Assembly: GCA_028713875.1 (NCBI GenBank)
Contig: JAQTNM010000004.1
Coordinates: 1 to 19,823, forward strand
Reading direction: 5' to 3'
Source of the DNA: Candidatus Omnitrophota bacterium
GTDB lineage: Bacteria; Omnitrophota; Gorgyraeia; Gygaellales; Profunditerraquicolaceae
Length of the DNA stretch: 19,823 bases
Below, piece after piece: positions 7,512 to 14,851 of this stretch. Position numbers and translations under genes: made by a program. Every line of letters starts with the position of its first letter. The first letter of the stretch is position 1. The notes under the pieces were generated by a model that worked only from the letters and a program-made list of their open reading frames with translations, searched no databases and had not been told where the DNA came from.

Positions 7512-8521
7512 AAGAAGCGCTGCTTTATGAAAAGTTAGACAACGGCTCAGTCCATTGCTATCTGTGCAATCACCATTGCCGTATTACCGATAAGAAGTTC
7601 GGGTTCTGCGGGGTAAGGCAGAATATAGGCGGCACGCTTTATACCCATGTTTACGGCAAGATAATCTCAAGCCATGTCGACCCCATAGAAAAAAAACCGC
7701 TATACCACTTCTTGCCCGGCTCATTCAGTTTTTCTATCGCTACCATCGGCTGCAATTTCCGCTGCGGCTTCTGCCAGAATTGGGAGATATCTCAGAGCAA
7801 TGTCAGGGATAATCCTGAATTCGGCCCTGCCGACATAGTGCCTTGCGCGGAGGTGGTGAATGCGGCGGAAAAAAATGGCTGCAGGAGTATTTCTTATACC
7901 TATACCGAACCGACCATATTTTTTGAATACGCCCTGGATGTGGCGAAACTGGCAAAAGAAAAAGGGCTTTACAATAATTTTGTCACCAACGGCTACATGA
8001 CTTCCGAGTCCATTGAGATGATTAAGCCGTACCTGGATGCCGCCAACATAGACCTTAAATTTTTCAAAGACGAAAGCTACAAGAAAGTCTGCGCAGGGAG
8101 CCTGGATCCGGTGTTGGATTCCATCCGGCTTATGCGTAAATTAAACATCTGGATTGAAATAACTACTTTGATCGTGCCCGGCCAGAACGATTCTGTCCAG
8201 GAGCTTGAGAGTATTGCCAATTTTATAGCAGGCGTGGATAAGGATATACCCTGGCATATTTCAAAATTCCATCCGGATTATAAATTTACCGGTTATGAAG
8301 CTACCGGCGAATCCACCCTTAAGAAAGCGCAGGACATAGGATACAAGGCCGGGCTTAATTATATTTACGCCGGAAATGTCACTGGCTTTGGCAATGACAC
8401 GCTCTGCCATAACTGCAAAAAGGTCTTGATCAGGAGGGAAATATTCGATATCCTGGAAAACAACATAAAAGACGGCAAATGCGGCCATTGCCATGCCGTT
8501 ATACCGGGAGTCTTCCGATGA
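7508..8521 (+). CDS. amrS: AmmeMemoRadiSam-system radical SAM enzyme
   Basis: A 337-residue radical SAM protein. The cluster motif CNFRCGFC gives C82, C86 and C89 for the [4Fe-4S] cluster that cleaves S-adenosylmethionine. The family signature is clear: HVDPIEKKPLYHFLPG before the cluster and QNWEISQ after it, as in AmrS and the related pyruvate formate-lyase activating-like enzymes. The N-terminus adds CYLCNHHC (17-24) and C34, and the C-terminus has CHNC and CGHC pairs that look like a zinc-ribbon tail. No AmrA or AmrB (MEMO) gene is visible in the window. It overlaps its neighbours on both sides by ATGA, so it is strongly coupled to the thiolase-like gene and to pncA. The reaction of this family is not settled as far as I know. 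Confidence 0.82.
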   Translation: MKEALLYEKLDNGSVHCYLCNHHCRITDKKFGFCGVRQNIGGTLYTHVYGKIISSHVDPIEKKPLYHFLPGSFSFSIATIGCNFRCGFCQNWEISQSNVRDNPEFGPADIVPCAEVVNAAEKNGCRSISYTYTEPTIFFEYALDVAKLAKEKGLYNNFVTNGYMTSESIEMIKPYLDAANIDLKFFKDESYKKVCAGSLDPVLDSIRLMRKLNIWIEITTLIVPGQNDSVQELESIANFIAGVDKDIPWHISKFHPDYKFTGYEATGESTLKKAQDIGYKAGLNYIYAGNVTGFGNDTLCHNCKKVLIRREIFDILENNIKDGKCGHCHAVIPGVFR

Positions 8522-9105
8522 AACTTAAAAAGGCGCTTTTGATAGTTGATATTCAAAATGATTTCTGCCCGGGAGGAGCCCTGGGTATTTCGGGAGGCGA
8601 TAAGATCATCACGGCCATAAACAAATATATAGGAAGATTTTCTAAAAACAAACTCCCTATTTTTATCAGCCGCGACTGGCACCCGAAAAAGACCGCGCAT
8701 TTTAAGAAATTCGGCGGGGTCTGGCCTGTGCATTGCATAGAGAATACCAGAGGCGCGGCATTTCATCCGAAACTGAAGATACCGAAGGAAGCAATAATCA
8801 TATCAAAAGGCATGGACCCCAGGCAAGACAGCTACTCTGCTTTTCAGGCAGAGGATAGCCACCGGCAGAGCCTCGCTAATCTCCTGAAGATATTCGGCAT
8901 AGAAGAAATTTATATAGCAGGACTGGCTACGGATTATTGCGTAAAATATTCTACCATAGACGCCCTTAAAAAGGGTTTTGAGGTAAAGATATTAAAAGAC
9001 GCTGTTGCAGGCGTTAATTTAAATCCGGAAGATTCCAAAGAAGCGCTTAGGCAGATAACGGCGATGGGAGCCGGAGAGATTTCATTCCTTAATCTTAAGC
9101 TATAA
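8518..9105 (+). CDS. pncA: Nicotinamidase (isochorismatase fold)
   Basis: Predicted cytosolic enzyme hydrolysing nicotinamide to nicotinate and ammonia in NAD salvage. From ATG 8518 (overlapping the amrS stop as ATGA; a longer in-frame start at 8479 lies inside amrS and is rejected) it is 195 residues. The catalytic triad is D11, K97 and C141 (in ATDYC). The metal site D53, H55, H61 and H72 matches the spacing I know for mycobacterial PncA, so nicotinamidase is preferred over other cysteine hydrolases of this fold. The 3' end shares one base with the next gene. Its presence in a metal operon is unexplained; it may serve NAD turnover during stress. Confidence 0.87.
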   Translation: MKLKKALLIVDIQNDFCPGGALGISGGDKIITAINKYIGRFSKNKLPIFISRDWHPKKTAHFKKFGGVWPVHCIENTRGAAFHPKLKIPKEAIIISKGMDPRQDSYSAFQAEDSHRQSLANLLKIFGIEEIYIAGLATDYCVKYSTIDALKKGFEVKILKDAVAGVNLNPEDSKEALRQITAMGAGEISFLNLKL

Positions 9106-10376
9106 TGGATGCGAAAAACATATCATTGCTGATTTTCCTGTCCGCTTACCTGCTGTTTATATTTTTACCGAAGAGGAGGACGCTGGTCGCCGTTGCGGGG
9201 GCCTTGGCGCTTATCTTAAGCGGCGCGCTCTCTTTTAAAGAGGCTTTTTTCTCCGTTAACTGGAACGTAATGGGTATTTTTGTGGGTACCCTTGTGATCG
9301 CGGACATTTTTATGGAAAGCCGCGTACCCGCTTATATCGCGGAGATCATAATCAATAAAGCCGGCAATACCGCCTGGGCAATATTATTGATCTGTCTATT
9401 GACCGGTTTTATCTCGGCTTTTGTGGAGAATGTGGCTACCGTCCTTATCGTGGCTCCCATTGCTTTATCCCTGGCCAGGAAACTCAAGATAAACCCCATG
9501 CAGATGATGATCGCTATCGCCGTATCCAGCAATCTGCAGGGCGCAGCTACCCTGATCGGAGACCCGCCGAGCATGCTTTTGGGCGGCTTTGCGAGGATGA
9601 ACTTCTTTGATTTTTTCTTTTATAAAGGCAGGATGAGCATTTTCTTTGCCGTGGAGCTGGGGGCTTTCGTTTCATTTATAGTTCTGTATTTTATATTCAG
9701 GAAACATAAAGAAAAAGTGGCGCTTGTACAGATAGAGAAAGTCAAATCATGGGTGCCTACGGTTATCCTGGTAAGCTTAATAGTCTTTCTGGCGCTAAGC
9801 TCTTTATTTGATACCGGATTTTCTTACGCCGCAGGGGTCATATGCATGGTATTTGCGGTGATAGCGGCTTTATGGGAAAAGCTGGTCAATAAGAGCTCTC
9901 TTTTGGAAGGTATGCGTTCCCTGGACTGGGAGACCACTTTTTTCCTCATCGGGGTATTTATTTTGGTCGGCAGTATCACCCTCACCGGATGGATTGAATC
10001 CATTTCCGGTGCTCTTTCGGGCTTAGTGGGAAATAATTTATTCCTGGGGTATACACTGCTTGTTTTGACGGCCGTAGTGGTTTCCGCTTTTGTGGATAAT
10101 GTGCCTTTTTTAGCAGCCATGCTTCCGGTAGCTATTTCCATGTCCGCTAAGCTGGGGGTTAACCCTTCATTGTTTCTTTTCGGCCTGCTTATCGGCGCAA
10201 GCTTAGGCGGTAATATCACTCCTATCGGCGCCTCCGCCAATATCGTTGCCTGCGGACTGCTTAAAAAAGAAGGTTATGAAGTAAGATTCAAGGATTTCAT
10301 GAAGATAGGTCTGCCTTTTACGTTTGCCGCTGTGATCGCGGCTTACCTTTTTGTCTGGTTTATCTGGGGGAAATAA
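9105..10376 (+). CDS. ArsB/NhaD/SLC13-superfamily ion transporter
   Basis: A polytopic inner-membrane protein of 423 residues with about 11-12 hydrophobic segments in two similar halves. Each half has a Gly/Asn/Pro-rich re-entrant-like motif: SAFVENVATVLIVAPIA in the first and SAFVDNVPFLAAMLPVA in the second. Each is followed by a second motif, NLQGAATLIGDPPSMLL in the first and GASLGGNITPIGASANIVA in the second. These repeats are the hallmark of the ion transporter superfamily that holds arsenite pumps (ArsB), Na+/H+ antiporters (NhaD) and dicarboxylate carriers. The substrate is not readable; an anion or Na+/H+ exchange are the main options. Its ATG overlaps the last base of the pncA stop, and the Cu-ATPase gene begins 4 bases after it ends. 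Confidence 0.82.
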   Translation: MDAKNISLLIFLSAYLLFIFLPKRRTLVAVAGALALILSGALSFKEAFFSVNWNVMGIFVGTLVIADIFMESRVPAYIAEIIINKAGNTAWAILLICLLTGFISAFVENVATVLIVAPIALSLARKLKINPMQMMIAIAVSSNLQGAATLIGDPPSMLLGGFARMNFFDFFFYKGRMSIFFAVELGAFVSFIVLYFIFRKHKEKVALVQIEKVKSWVPTVILVSLIVFLALSSLFDTGFSYAAGVICMVFAVIAALWEKLVNKSSLLEGMRSLDWETTFFLIGVFILVGSITLTGWIESISGALSGLVGNNLFLGYTLLVLTAVVVSAFVDNVPFLAAMLPVAISMSAKLGVNPSLFLFGLLIGASLGGNITPIGASANIVACGLLKKEGYEVRFKDFMKIGLPFTFAAVIAAYLFVWFIWGK

Positions 10377-10380
10377 AAGT

Positions 10381-12651
10381 ATGCCTAAAGATCCGGTTTG
10401 CGGAATGGAAGTGGATGAATCCGGGACCTTCAAGCTTACGCAGGAGGGCCGGACTTATTACTTTTGCAGCCAGCACTGTAAGGATAAATTTTTAGCGCGA
10501 TCATCTAAGAAGGAACCGCCAGCACCGCAAGCCAGGTACGTTTATACCTGCCCCATGCACCCCGAAATCAGGCAGGATAAGCCGGGAGATTGCCCAAAAT
10601 GCGGGATGAGTTTGGAGCCCGCGGGCCCTGTGGCAGGAGACAGCGGGGAAGATAAGGAACTGCGGATATTATCCCAAAAGTTCTGGATAAGCGCGGTTTT
10701 TACTGTCCCGATTGTTTTATTGACAATCGGAGAAATGATCCCGGCCATAGATTTGTCAATTTTCATCCCTTACCATATCTCTTCATGGATTCAGTTCCTC
10801 TTGGCTACGTCTGTAGTTTTGTGGTCAGGCGGATTCTTCTTTGCCAGGGCCTGGAGGTCTATAATAAATAAGAGCCTGAATATGTTCACCCTCATCGCTT
10901 TGGGTGTAGGGGCAGCCTACGGCTACAGCGTGGTTGCGGTCTTATTGCCGCAGGTCTTTCCGGACACGCTTAAGAAAATGGGTAAACTCGATCTGTATTT
11001 TGAGGCAGCCGCAGTTATTACCGTTTTGGTCGTCCTGGGGCAATTACTGGAAGCAAAGGCCCGCAGCCGGACAAGCCAGGCCATTAAGGCATTGCTGGGC
11101 CTTGCGGCAAAGAGCGCGCATCGCATACGACAAGGGCTTGAGGAGAACGTTGCAATAGATGATATTCGCAAAGGGGATATCCTTAGGGTGCGTCCGGGAG
11201 AAAAGATACCCCTGGACGGCGTTATTACGGAAGGCAGGAGCACGGTAGATGAATCCATGATTACCGGCGAGCCCATGCCGGTAGTAAAAAACACCGGAGA
11301 TAAAGTTGTTGGCGCCACTATCAATCAAACCGGGACATTTTTAATGCGCGCAGAAAAAATAGGCGCGGAGACTTTGTTGTCGCAGATCGTGCACATGGTC
11401 TCACAGGCCCAGCGCAGCCGCGCACCCATCCAGGGAATTGCTGACAGGATAGCCGGATATTTTGTACCTGTCGTTATGACAGTTTCAGCGTTGTCTTTCC
11501 TCATCTGGCTCAATTGGGGGCCGCAGCCGCAATTGGCGCACGCCTTTGTAAATGCGATTGCCGTATTGATTATTGCCTGCCCCTGCGCCCTCGGCTTGGC
11601 CACACCTATGTCTATTATGGTCGGCGTAGGCAGGGGCGCCCAGTCCGGGGTTTTAATTAAAAATGCAGAAGCCATTGAAAAAGCCGAAAAGATTACCCAC
11701 CTTCTTACCGACAAAACAGGCACCTTGACTGAAGGCAAGCCCAGGATAACGGCTTATATCGAGTCGCCGGGATGGGATAAAGGCGAGCTCTTAAGCATAG
11801 CTGCTTCGCTTGAACAGAGCAGCGAGCATCCCCTGGCCAGGGCGATAGTTGATTTTGCCAAAGAGCAGAATGTGGAAACAGCAGCTGCCGAGAATTTTGA
11901 ATCCATAACCGGAGACGGCATAAAAGGGAATATCCACGGTAAATCCGTTATAGTGGGCAAGCAAAAATTTATGGAAGAGTCAGAGATGAATATTACGGAA
12001 GATTTTAGAAAACAGGCGCTCGATCTGCAAGACCAGGCCCAGAGCGTGGTTTGGGTAGCGGTTGAAGGCCGGGTCGCAGGGATTTTCGGGATTTCCGACC
12101 CGATCAAAAAAACAACTCCCGATGCCATACGGACTATTCATAATATGGGAATAAAAGTTGTTATGCTGACCGGAGATAACCGAAAAACCGCCCAGGTCAT
12201 TGCCGGACGATTGGGCCTTGATGATTTTCATGCGGAATTGGTCCCCGAAGATAAACAGCAAATAGTGAAGGAATTGGCGGATAAGGGAGCAAGGGTTATG
12301 ATGGCAGGGGACGGCATCAACGATGCGCCTGCCCTGGCCCAGGCCGATGTCGGTGTGGCCATGGGCACTGGCACTGACGTAGCTATTGAGAGCGCAGGCA
12401 TAACACTGGTCAAGGGCGACCTGGGCGGAATTGTCAAGGCCTTGCGTTTGAGCCGCAACGTCATGGGCAATATCCGGCAAAACCTGTTCTTTGCCTTTAT
12501 TTATAATTCTCTGGGAGTGCCTATTGCAGCAGGGGCTCTGTATCCTTTTTTTGGACTGTTATTAAGCCCTGTTCTTGCCGGGGCAGCGATGAGTTTCAGC
12601 TCGCTTTCCGTTGTGGGCAATGCGTTAAGACTGCGCAAGCTGAAGCTTTGA
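10381..12651 (+). CDS. copA: Copper-exporting P1B-type ATPase with YHS and heavy-metal-binding N-terminus
   Basis: A 756-residue inner-membrane pump predicted to export Cu+. The start is ATG 10381, with GGGGG about ten bases upstream. The N-terminus has a YHS domain (C7, C29, C33) and a small heavy-metal-binding module (YTCPMHPEI with C57 and H60, then CPKCGM with C71 and C74) instead of the classic HMA repeats. Then come the membrane CPC motif (400-402), phosphorylation site DKTGTLT (Asp 444), the SEHPLARAI HP motif, and hinge GDGINDAPAL. The last two membrane helices carry a YN pair and an M-S-F-S-S motif, which mark the Cu+ subgroup P1B-1. It is the last gene of the operon; no simple terminator follows, only the structured element at 12689-12860. 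Confidence 0.9.
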   Translation: MPKDPVCGMEVDESGTFKLTQEGRTYYFCSQHCKDKFLARSSKKEPPAPQARYVYTCPMHPEIRQDKPGDCPKCGMSLEPAGPVAGDSGEDKELRILSQKFWISAVFTVPIVLLTIGEMIPAIDLSIFIPYHISSWIQFLLATSVVLWSGGFFFARAWRSIINKSLNMFTLIALGVGAAYGYSVVAVLLPQVFPDTLKKMGKLDLYFEAAAVITVLVVLGQLLEAKARSRTSQAIKALLGLAAKSAHRIRQGLEENVAIDDIRKGDILRVRPGEKIPLDGVITEGRSTVDESMITGEPMPVVKNTGDKVVGATINQTGTFLMRAEKIGAETLLSQIVHMVSQAQRSRAPIQGIADRIAGYFVPVVMTVSALSFLIWLNWGPQPQLAHAFVNAIAVLIIACPCALGLATPMSIMVGVGRGAQSGVLIKNAEAIEKAEKITHLLTDKTGTLTEGKPRITAYIESPGWDKGELLSIAASLEQSSEHPLARAIVDFAKEQNVETAAAENFESITGDGIKGNIHGKSVIVGKQKFMEESEMNITEDFRKQALDLQDQAQSVVWVAVEGRVAGIFGISDPIKKTTPDAIRTIHNMGIKVVMLTGDNRKTAQVIAGRLGLDDFHAELVPEDKQQIVKELADKGARVMMAGDGINDAPALAQADVGVAMGTGTDVAIESAGITLVKGDLGGIVKALRLSRNVMGNIRQNLFFAFIYNSLGVPIAAGALYPFFGLLLSPVLAGAAMSFSSLSVVGNALRLRKLKL

Positions 12652-12688
12652 TAAACAACCCACCATTATTTGTCTAGAGTAAAAATAT

Positions 12689-12860
12689 ATTTTAGGTTTT
12701 TGGGTTCCGCCGTGCTCCAAAATTTTTGCCGTCTGCTTCGGCTTACTTCGTCGTATCCGGAAGATCCTTTATCGGATTATCTGCCCTCTGCTCCTCGTAA
12801 TTCCTCGCAGACATTTGCCAAAAATTTTCTTATGCGCGCTCCAGCCAATAAACCTAAAAT
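12689..12860. repeat. Nested inverted-repeat element in the convergent intergenic gap
   Basis: Three pairs of complementary arms are nested in order: ATTTTAGGTTT (12689-12699) with AAACCTAAAAT (12850-12860); AAAATTTTTG (12719-12728) with CAAAAATTTT (12819-12828); and GTCTGC (12731-12736) with GCAGAC (12807-12812). A small central hairpin, ATCCG (12755-12759) with CGGAT (12773-12777), lies inside. Together they describe a foldback about 172 bases long with internal bulges. It sits between the 3' ends of copA (plus) and the pilin operon (minus). It could be a bidirectional terminator, a MITE or REP-like mobile repeat, or a structured RNA. I see no second copy in this window. The only open frame across it (68 codons, 12670-12876) looks non-coding. 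Confidence 0.6.
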
Positions 12861-12965
12861 TCTCGTATCTAAATAAGTTATTTCTGTGCGCCCTTATGCT
12901 CGCTAAAATGAATTGCGTTGCTTATTGATAATTAGGCGGGTCGGTTGCTTGATTGGAGATTCTCC
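12861..12965. other. Remainder of the convergent intergenic region
   Basis: About 105 bases between the structured element and the pilin stop codon. I see no gene, promoter, or hairpin followed by a T-run here on either strand. Confidence 0.5.
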
Positions 12966-13409
12966 CTACCAGGATGGCGCAGAAGGACAACTGCCGGAAC
13001 TTTTGTCAACATTCCATGCCCCATCGCCATTTACCGGATTGAGGACTACGAAAGGATAGTACTGGCAGGAATATTGCGGCGGCTTTCCGTTCGCAGTGCA
13101 CCTGCCTGCGACAATCTCAACATTGGTACTACTCGGCCCCAATATATAATACCAAAAATAGTTGGTCGAAACGCAACTGGAAGGGATATCAGAACCTATG
13201 CTTAAATCGGCTGTTGTTATGGTGGCAAGCGTGCCATTTTGCCAGTAATAAACATACGCCAGCTGCCGCATCTTATTGAAATTCGCAACCACTTCAGCCA
13301 TGCGGCTCCTCTCGACCACCTTGGTGTATTGCGTATAACCCAAAGTGGCAAGGATACCTAAGATGACAATAACCACTATTAATTCCAGTAACGTGAAGGC
13401 CCTTTTCAT
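12966..13409 (-). CDS. Type IV pilin-like protein (second of tandem pair)
   Basis: A 147-residue prepilin-type protein. The N-terminus has a four-residue leader MKRA, then FTLLELIVVIVILGILATLG, with Phe at +1 and Glu at +5 of the mature form, as prepilin peptidase requires; the residue before the cut is Ala instead of the usual Gly. One hydrophobic helix of about 20 residues is followed by a globular domain with Cys at about 78, 103, 114 and 140 and the phrase AGRCTANGKPPQYSCQYYPFVVL, shared in style with its neighbour. It lies 58 bases downstream of the first pilin gene on the same strand, so co-transcription is likely. The ribosome site is weak. It may be a minor pilin or a pseudopilin of a secretion or uptake machine; no assembly genes are in the window. 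Confidence 0.85.
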   Translation of the reverse strand: MKRAFTLLELIVVIVILGILATLGYTQYTKVVERSRMAEVVANFNKMRQLAYVYYWQNGTLATITTADLSIGSDIPSSCVSTNYFWYYILGPSSTNVEIVAGRCTANGKPPQYSCQYYPFVVLNPVNGDGAWNVDKSSGSCPSAPSW

Positions 13410-13467
13410 CCTTGGCTTTTAACCATTCCTTTGGGTATCCTGCTATAGAGACTAACAGAAGGAAATA

Positions 13468-13932
13468 TCAGTGCGGCATACCAAAACATGAAGATCCGTC
13501 GTCAGTGTAATAACAACGGAACACGCCCGAGCCGGTGCTCGGATAATAATTCATCACCACGTAATATTCCCTGGATGCATTCGGCGTCTTGCCCCCGCTG
13601 GTACACCTGCCTGCAGCCAAATACCGGAAAGATGGATCGCTGCCGCTAACCCAAGTCTTATAGTAAGTGGCGGGTGAGCAGCTGACCGCTCCTACATCGC
13701 TATTCGATATGCCATCCAGGGAACCATATTTTAGATAATATTCTGTAGCTAATTGTCGTATAGTGCCTATCATCACTTTGGCTTCAGCAACGCGGGTACT
13801 TTCTACTTGTGTCCCATACTGGCTATAGCCTAAGGTGGCCAGGATGCCCAAGATGACGATTACGACTATTAATTCAAGAAGGGTAAAGGATCTAAGCGGA
13901 GATTTTGGGGTAGGATTGGAGCCTTTATTCAA
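13468..13932 (-). CDS. Type IV pilin-like protein (first of tandem pair)
   Basis: A 154-residue prepilin from TTG 13932, chosen because AAGGAGGAG (plus-strand 13942-13950) lies nine bases upstream. The leader is about 15 residues (ending LRS), followed by FTLLELIVVIVILGILATLG; +1 Phe and +5 Glu are kept, but the -1 residue is Ser where Gly is usual. The C-terminal domain resembles the downstream pilin: YLAAGRCTSGGKTPNASREYYVVMNY aligns in outline with that protein's segment, which suggests an old tandem duplication. In the final segment two Cys (in FRCYY and SSCFG) could form a disulfide loop. Its own promoter is visible at 13958-13985. Secretion and assembly need a prepilin peptidase and an ATPase encoded elsewhere. 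Confidence 0.85.
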   Translation of the reverse strand: MNKGSNPTPKSPLRSFTLLELIVVIVILGILATLGYSQYGTQVESTRVAEAKVMIGTIRQLATEYYLKYGSLDGISNSDVGAVSCSPATYYKTWVSGSDPSFRYLAAGRCTSGGKTPNASREYYVVMNYYPSTGSGVFRCYYTDDGSSCFGMPH

Positions 13933-13957
13933 CTTTGTTTACTCCTCCTTGAATCTT

Positions 13958-13985
13958 ATTTTAAACCCTCACCTGTTTTTGTCAA
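13958..13985 (-). promoter_or_regulatory. Promoter of the pilin pair
   Basis: Read on the minus strand, TTGACA (13985-13980) and TAAAAT (13963-13958, five of six) are separated by 16 bases. The pilin ribosome site follows after 7 bases. The -35 boxes of this promoter and of the divergent Rrf2 promoter are 24 bases apart, so the two units share a compact control region. Confidence 0.7.
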
Positions 13986-14009
13986 GGAGTTTGGCTTATA
14001 ATTTTTCTC

Positions 14010-14037
14010 TTGACAAATGATACTAAAGCAGTATCAT
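14010..14037 (+). promoter_or_regulatory. Promoter of the Rrf2 operon
   Basis: A perfect -35 TTGACA (14010-14015), a 16-base spacer and TATCAT (14032-14037, five of six) stand upstream of the regulator gene, whose ATG is at 14066. The spacer and -10 are covered by the palindrome at 14017-14037. Confidence 0.72.
14017..14037 (+). promoter_or_regulatory. Probable Rrf2 operator (8-5-8 palindrome)
   Basis: ATGATACT (14017-14024) and AGTATCAT (14030-14037) are exact reverse complements around AAAGC. The site fills the spacer and -10 of the promoter for the gene encoding an Rrf2-family repressor, the usual place for an autoregulatory operator. Binding by that protein is inferred. Confidence 0.72.
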
Positions 14038-14065
14038 ATATCAGTAGGAAGGAGGGATGACCAAG

Positions 14066-14488
14066 ATGAAGCTGATCACGCGTAATACGGATTATGCGAT
14101 ACGGGCGCTTATTTATATCTGCGGGAGAAAGAATAAAATAACATCGGTGAGCGAACTGGTGGCAAAAACGAAGATCCCCCGGCCTTTTTTAAGAAAGCTC
14201 CTGCAGATATTGAATAAAAAAGGGATATTGAGGTCATCTAAAGGCCAGAAAGGCGGCTTTATGCTGGCGGCAGAACCGCAGGAAATATTCCTGACTGACC
14301 TGATCAGGATTTTTCAAGGCAGCTTGAAACTCAACGAATGCCTGTTTAAAAAAGAGCCGTGCGTAAAAAAGAGCATATGTCCTTTGAATAAAGTGATACG
14401 GGATATTGAGGAGGATGTGCTGAAAAAATTAAAAGCCATTAACGTGGCTTCGCTGGCTTTCAAATTCAGGAAGCTGGGCATAAATTAG
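14066..14488 (+). CDS. Rrf2-family Fe-S-type transcriptional regulator
   Basis: A 140-residue winged-helix regulator. I prefer ATG 14066, nine bases after AGGAGGG, to the ATG at 14057 that directly abuts it. The N-terminal helix-turn-helix begins MKLITRNTDYAIRAL, a typical Rrf2 opening, and the wing contains GGFMLA. Three cysteines at 92, 99 and 105 fit the [2Fe-2S] or [4Fe-4S] site of IscR, NsrR and RsrR (IscR uses 92, 98 and 104), so the protein probably senses redox state, NO or iron-sulfur supply. The genes that follow encode superoxide reductase, peroxidase and iron-handling proteins, which supports an oxidative-stress role. The palindrome over its promoter suggests self-repression. The exact signal is unknown. 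Confidence 0.87.
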   Translation: MKLITRNTDYAIRALIYICGRKNKITSVSELVAKTKIPRPFLRKLLQILNKKGILRSSKGQKGGFMLAAEPQEIFLTDLIRIFQGSLKLNECLFKKEPCVKKSICPLNKVIRDIEEDVLKKLKAINVASLAFKFRKLGIN

Positions 14489-14498
14489 GAGGGCTAAG

Positions 14499-14792
14499 GT
14501 GAATTTCGGCTGTCCCGGAGCAAGGAAATTAAAACAACCGGAACCGCAGGAAATCAGATGTCCGTTCTGCGGTTATGAGCTGGAGATCTGGACGGATGAA
14601 GCTATGCTCAAGTGCCCGGCGTGCAAAAAGGAGGTAGTCCGCAAGATCGCAGCCAGCTGCCTTGACTGGTGTAAATACGCAAAGGAGTGCGTAGGGCACA
14701 GTGTGTATGAAGATTACTTGCGGAATAAAGATTATGCTCAAAAGGAAGGCGCGCAAGGTCAGGATTCAGCCGATTCAAAAAGGGTTGCATAA
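14499..14792 (+). CDS. Small conserved zinc-ribbon protein
   Basis: A 97-residue protein starting at GTG 14499, with AGGAGGG a few bases upstream. After an N-terminal CPGA, it has CPFC (21-24), CPAC (39-42), and then CLDWCKYAKEC with Cys at about 54, 58 and 64. That is seven cysteines after the first, enough for one zinc ribbon plus an extra Cys cluster. I recall similar small proteins, with a C-x3-WCKYA-x-EC-x-G ending, in anaerobic bacteria, sometimes loosely labelled phosphohydrolase; I know of no proven function. No enzymatic motif is visible. It lies 10 bases downstream of the Rrf2 gene and may be a partner or accessory of that regulator. Confidence 0.7.
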   Translation: MNFGCPGARKLKQPEPQEIRCPFCGYELEIWTDEAMLKCPACKKEVVRKIAASCLDWCKYAKECVGHSVYEDYLRNKDYAQKEGAQGQDSADSKRVA

Positions 14793-14851
14793 TAAGAAAG
14801 CAGGGTATAAAATATATATCCCGCCAAAAACCATGATGGAGGTCAGGCCTG

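Noticed and set aside
8479..8517. Extended N-terminus for nicotinamidase
   Set aside because: It lies inside the amrS coding end. The ATG at 8518 overlaps the amrS stop in the usual ATGA way, and the catalytic Asp then sits at residue 11 as expected.
11980..12480. Minus-strand open frame of 166 codons inside copA
   Set aside because: It is antisense to the ATPase catalytic region and has no independent support.
12670..12876. Plus-strand open frame of 68 codons
   Set aside because: It lies across the nested inverted repeat, has no ribosome site and no recognisable protein pattern, and its residues reflect the repeat arms.
12945..13205. Plus-strand open frame of 86 codons
   Set aside because: It is antisense to the second pilin gene, which has a definite prepilin signature.
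14785..14811. Possible internal promoter before ldh (TTGCAT, 15-base spacer, TATAAA)
   Set aside because: The spacer is short and the -35 is weak; the gene is equally well explained by read-through from the Rrf2 promoter.
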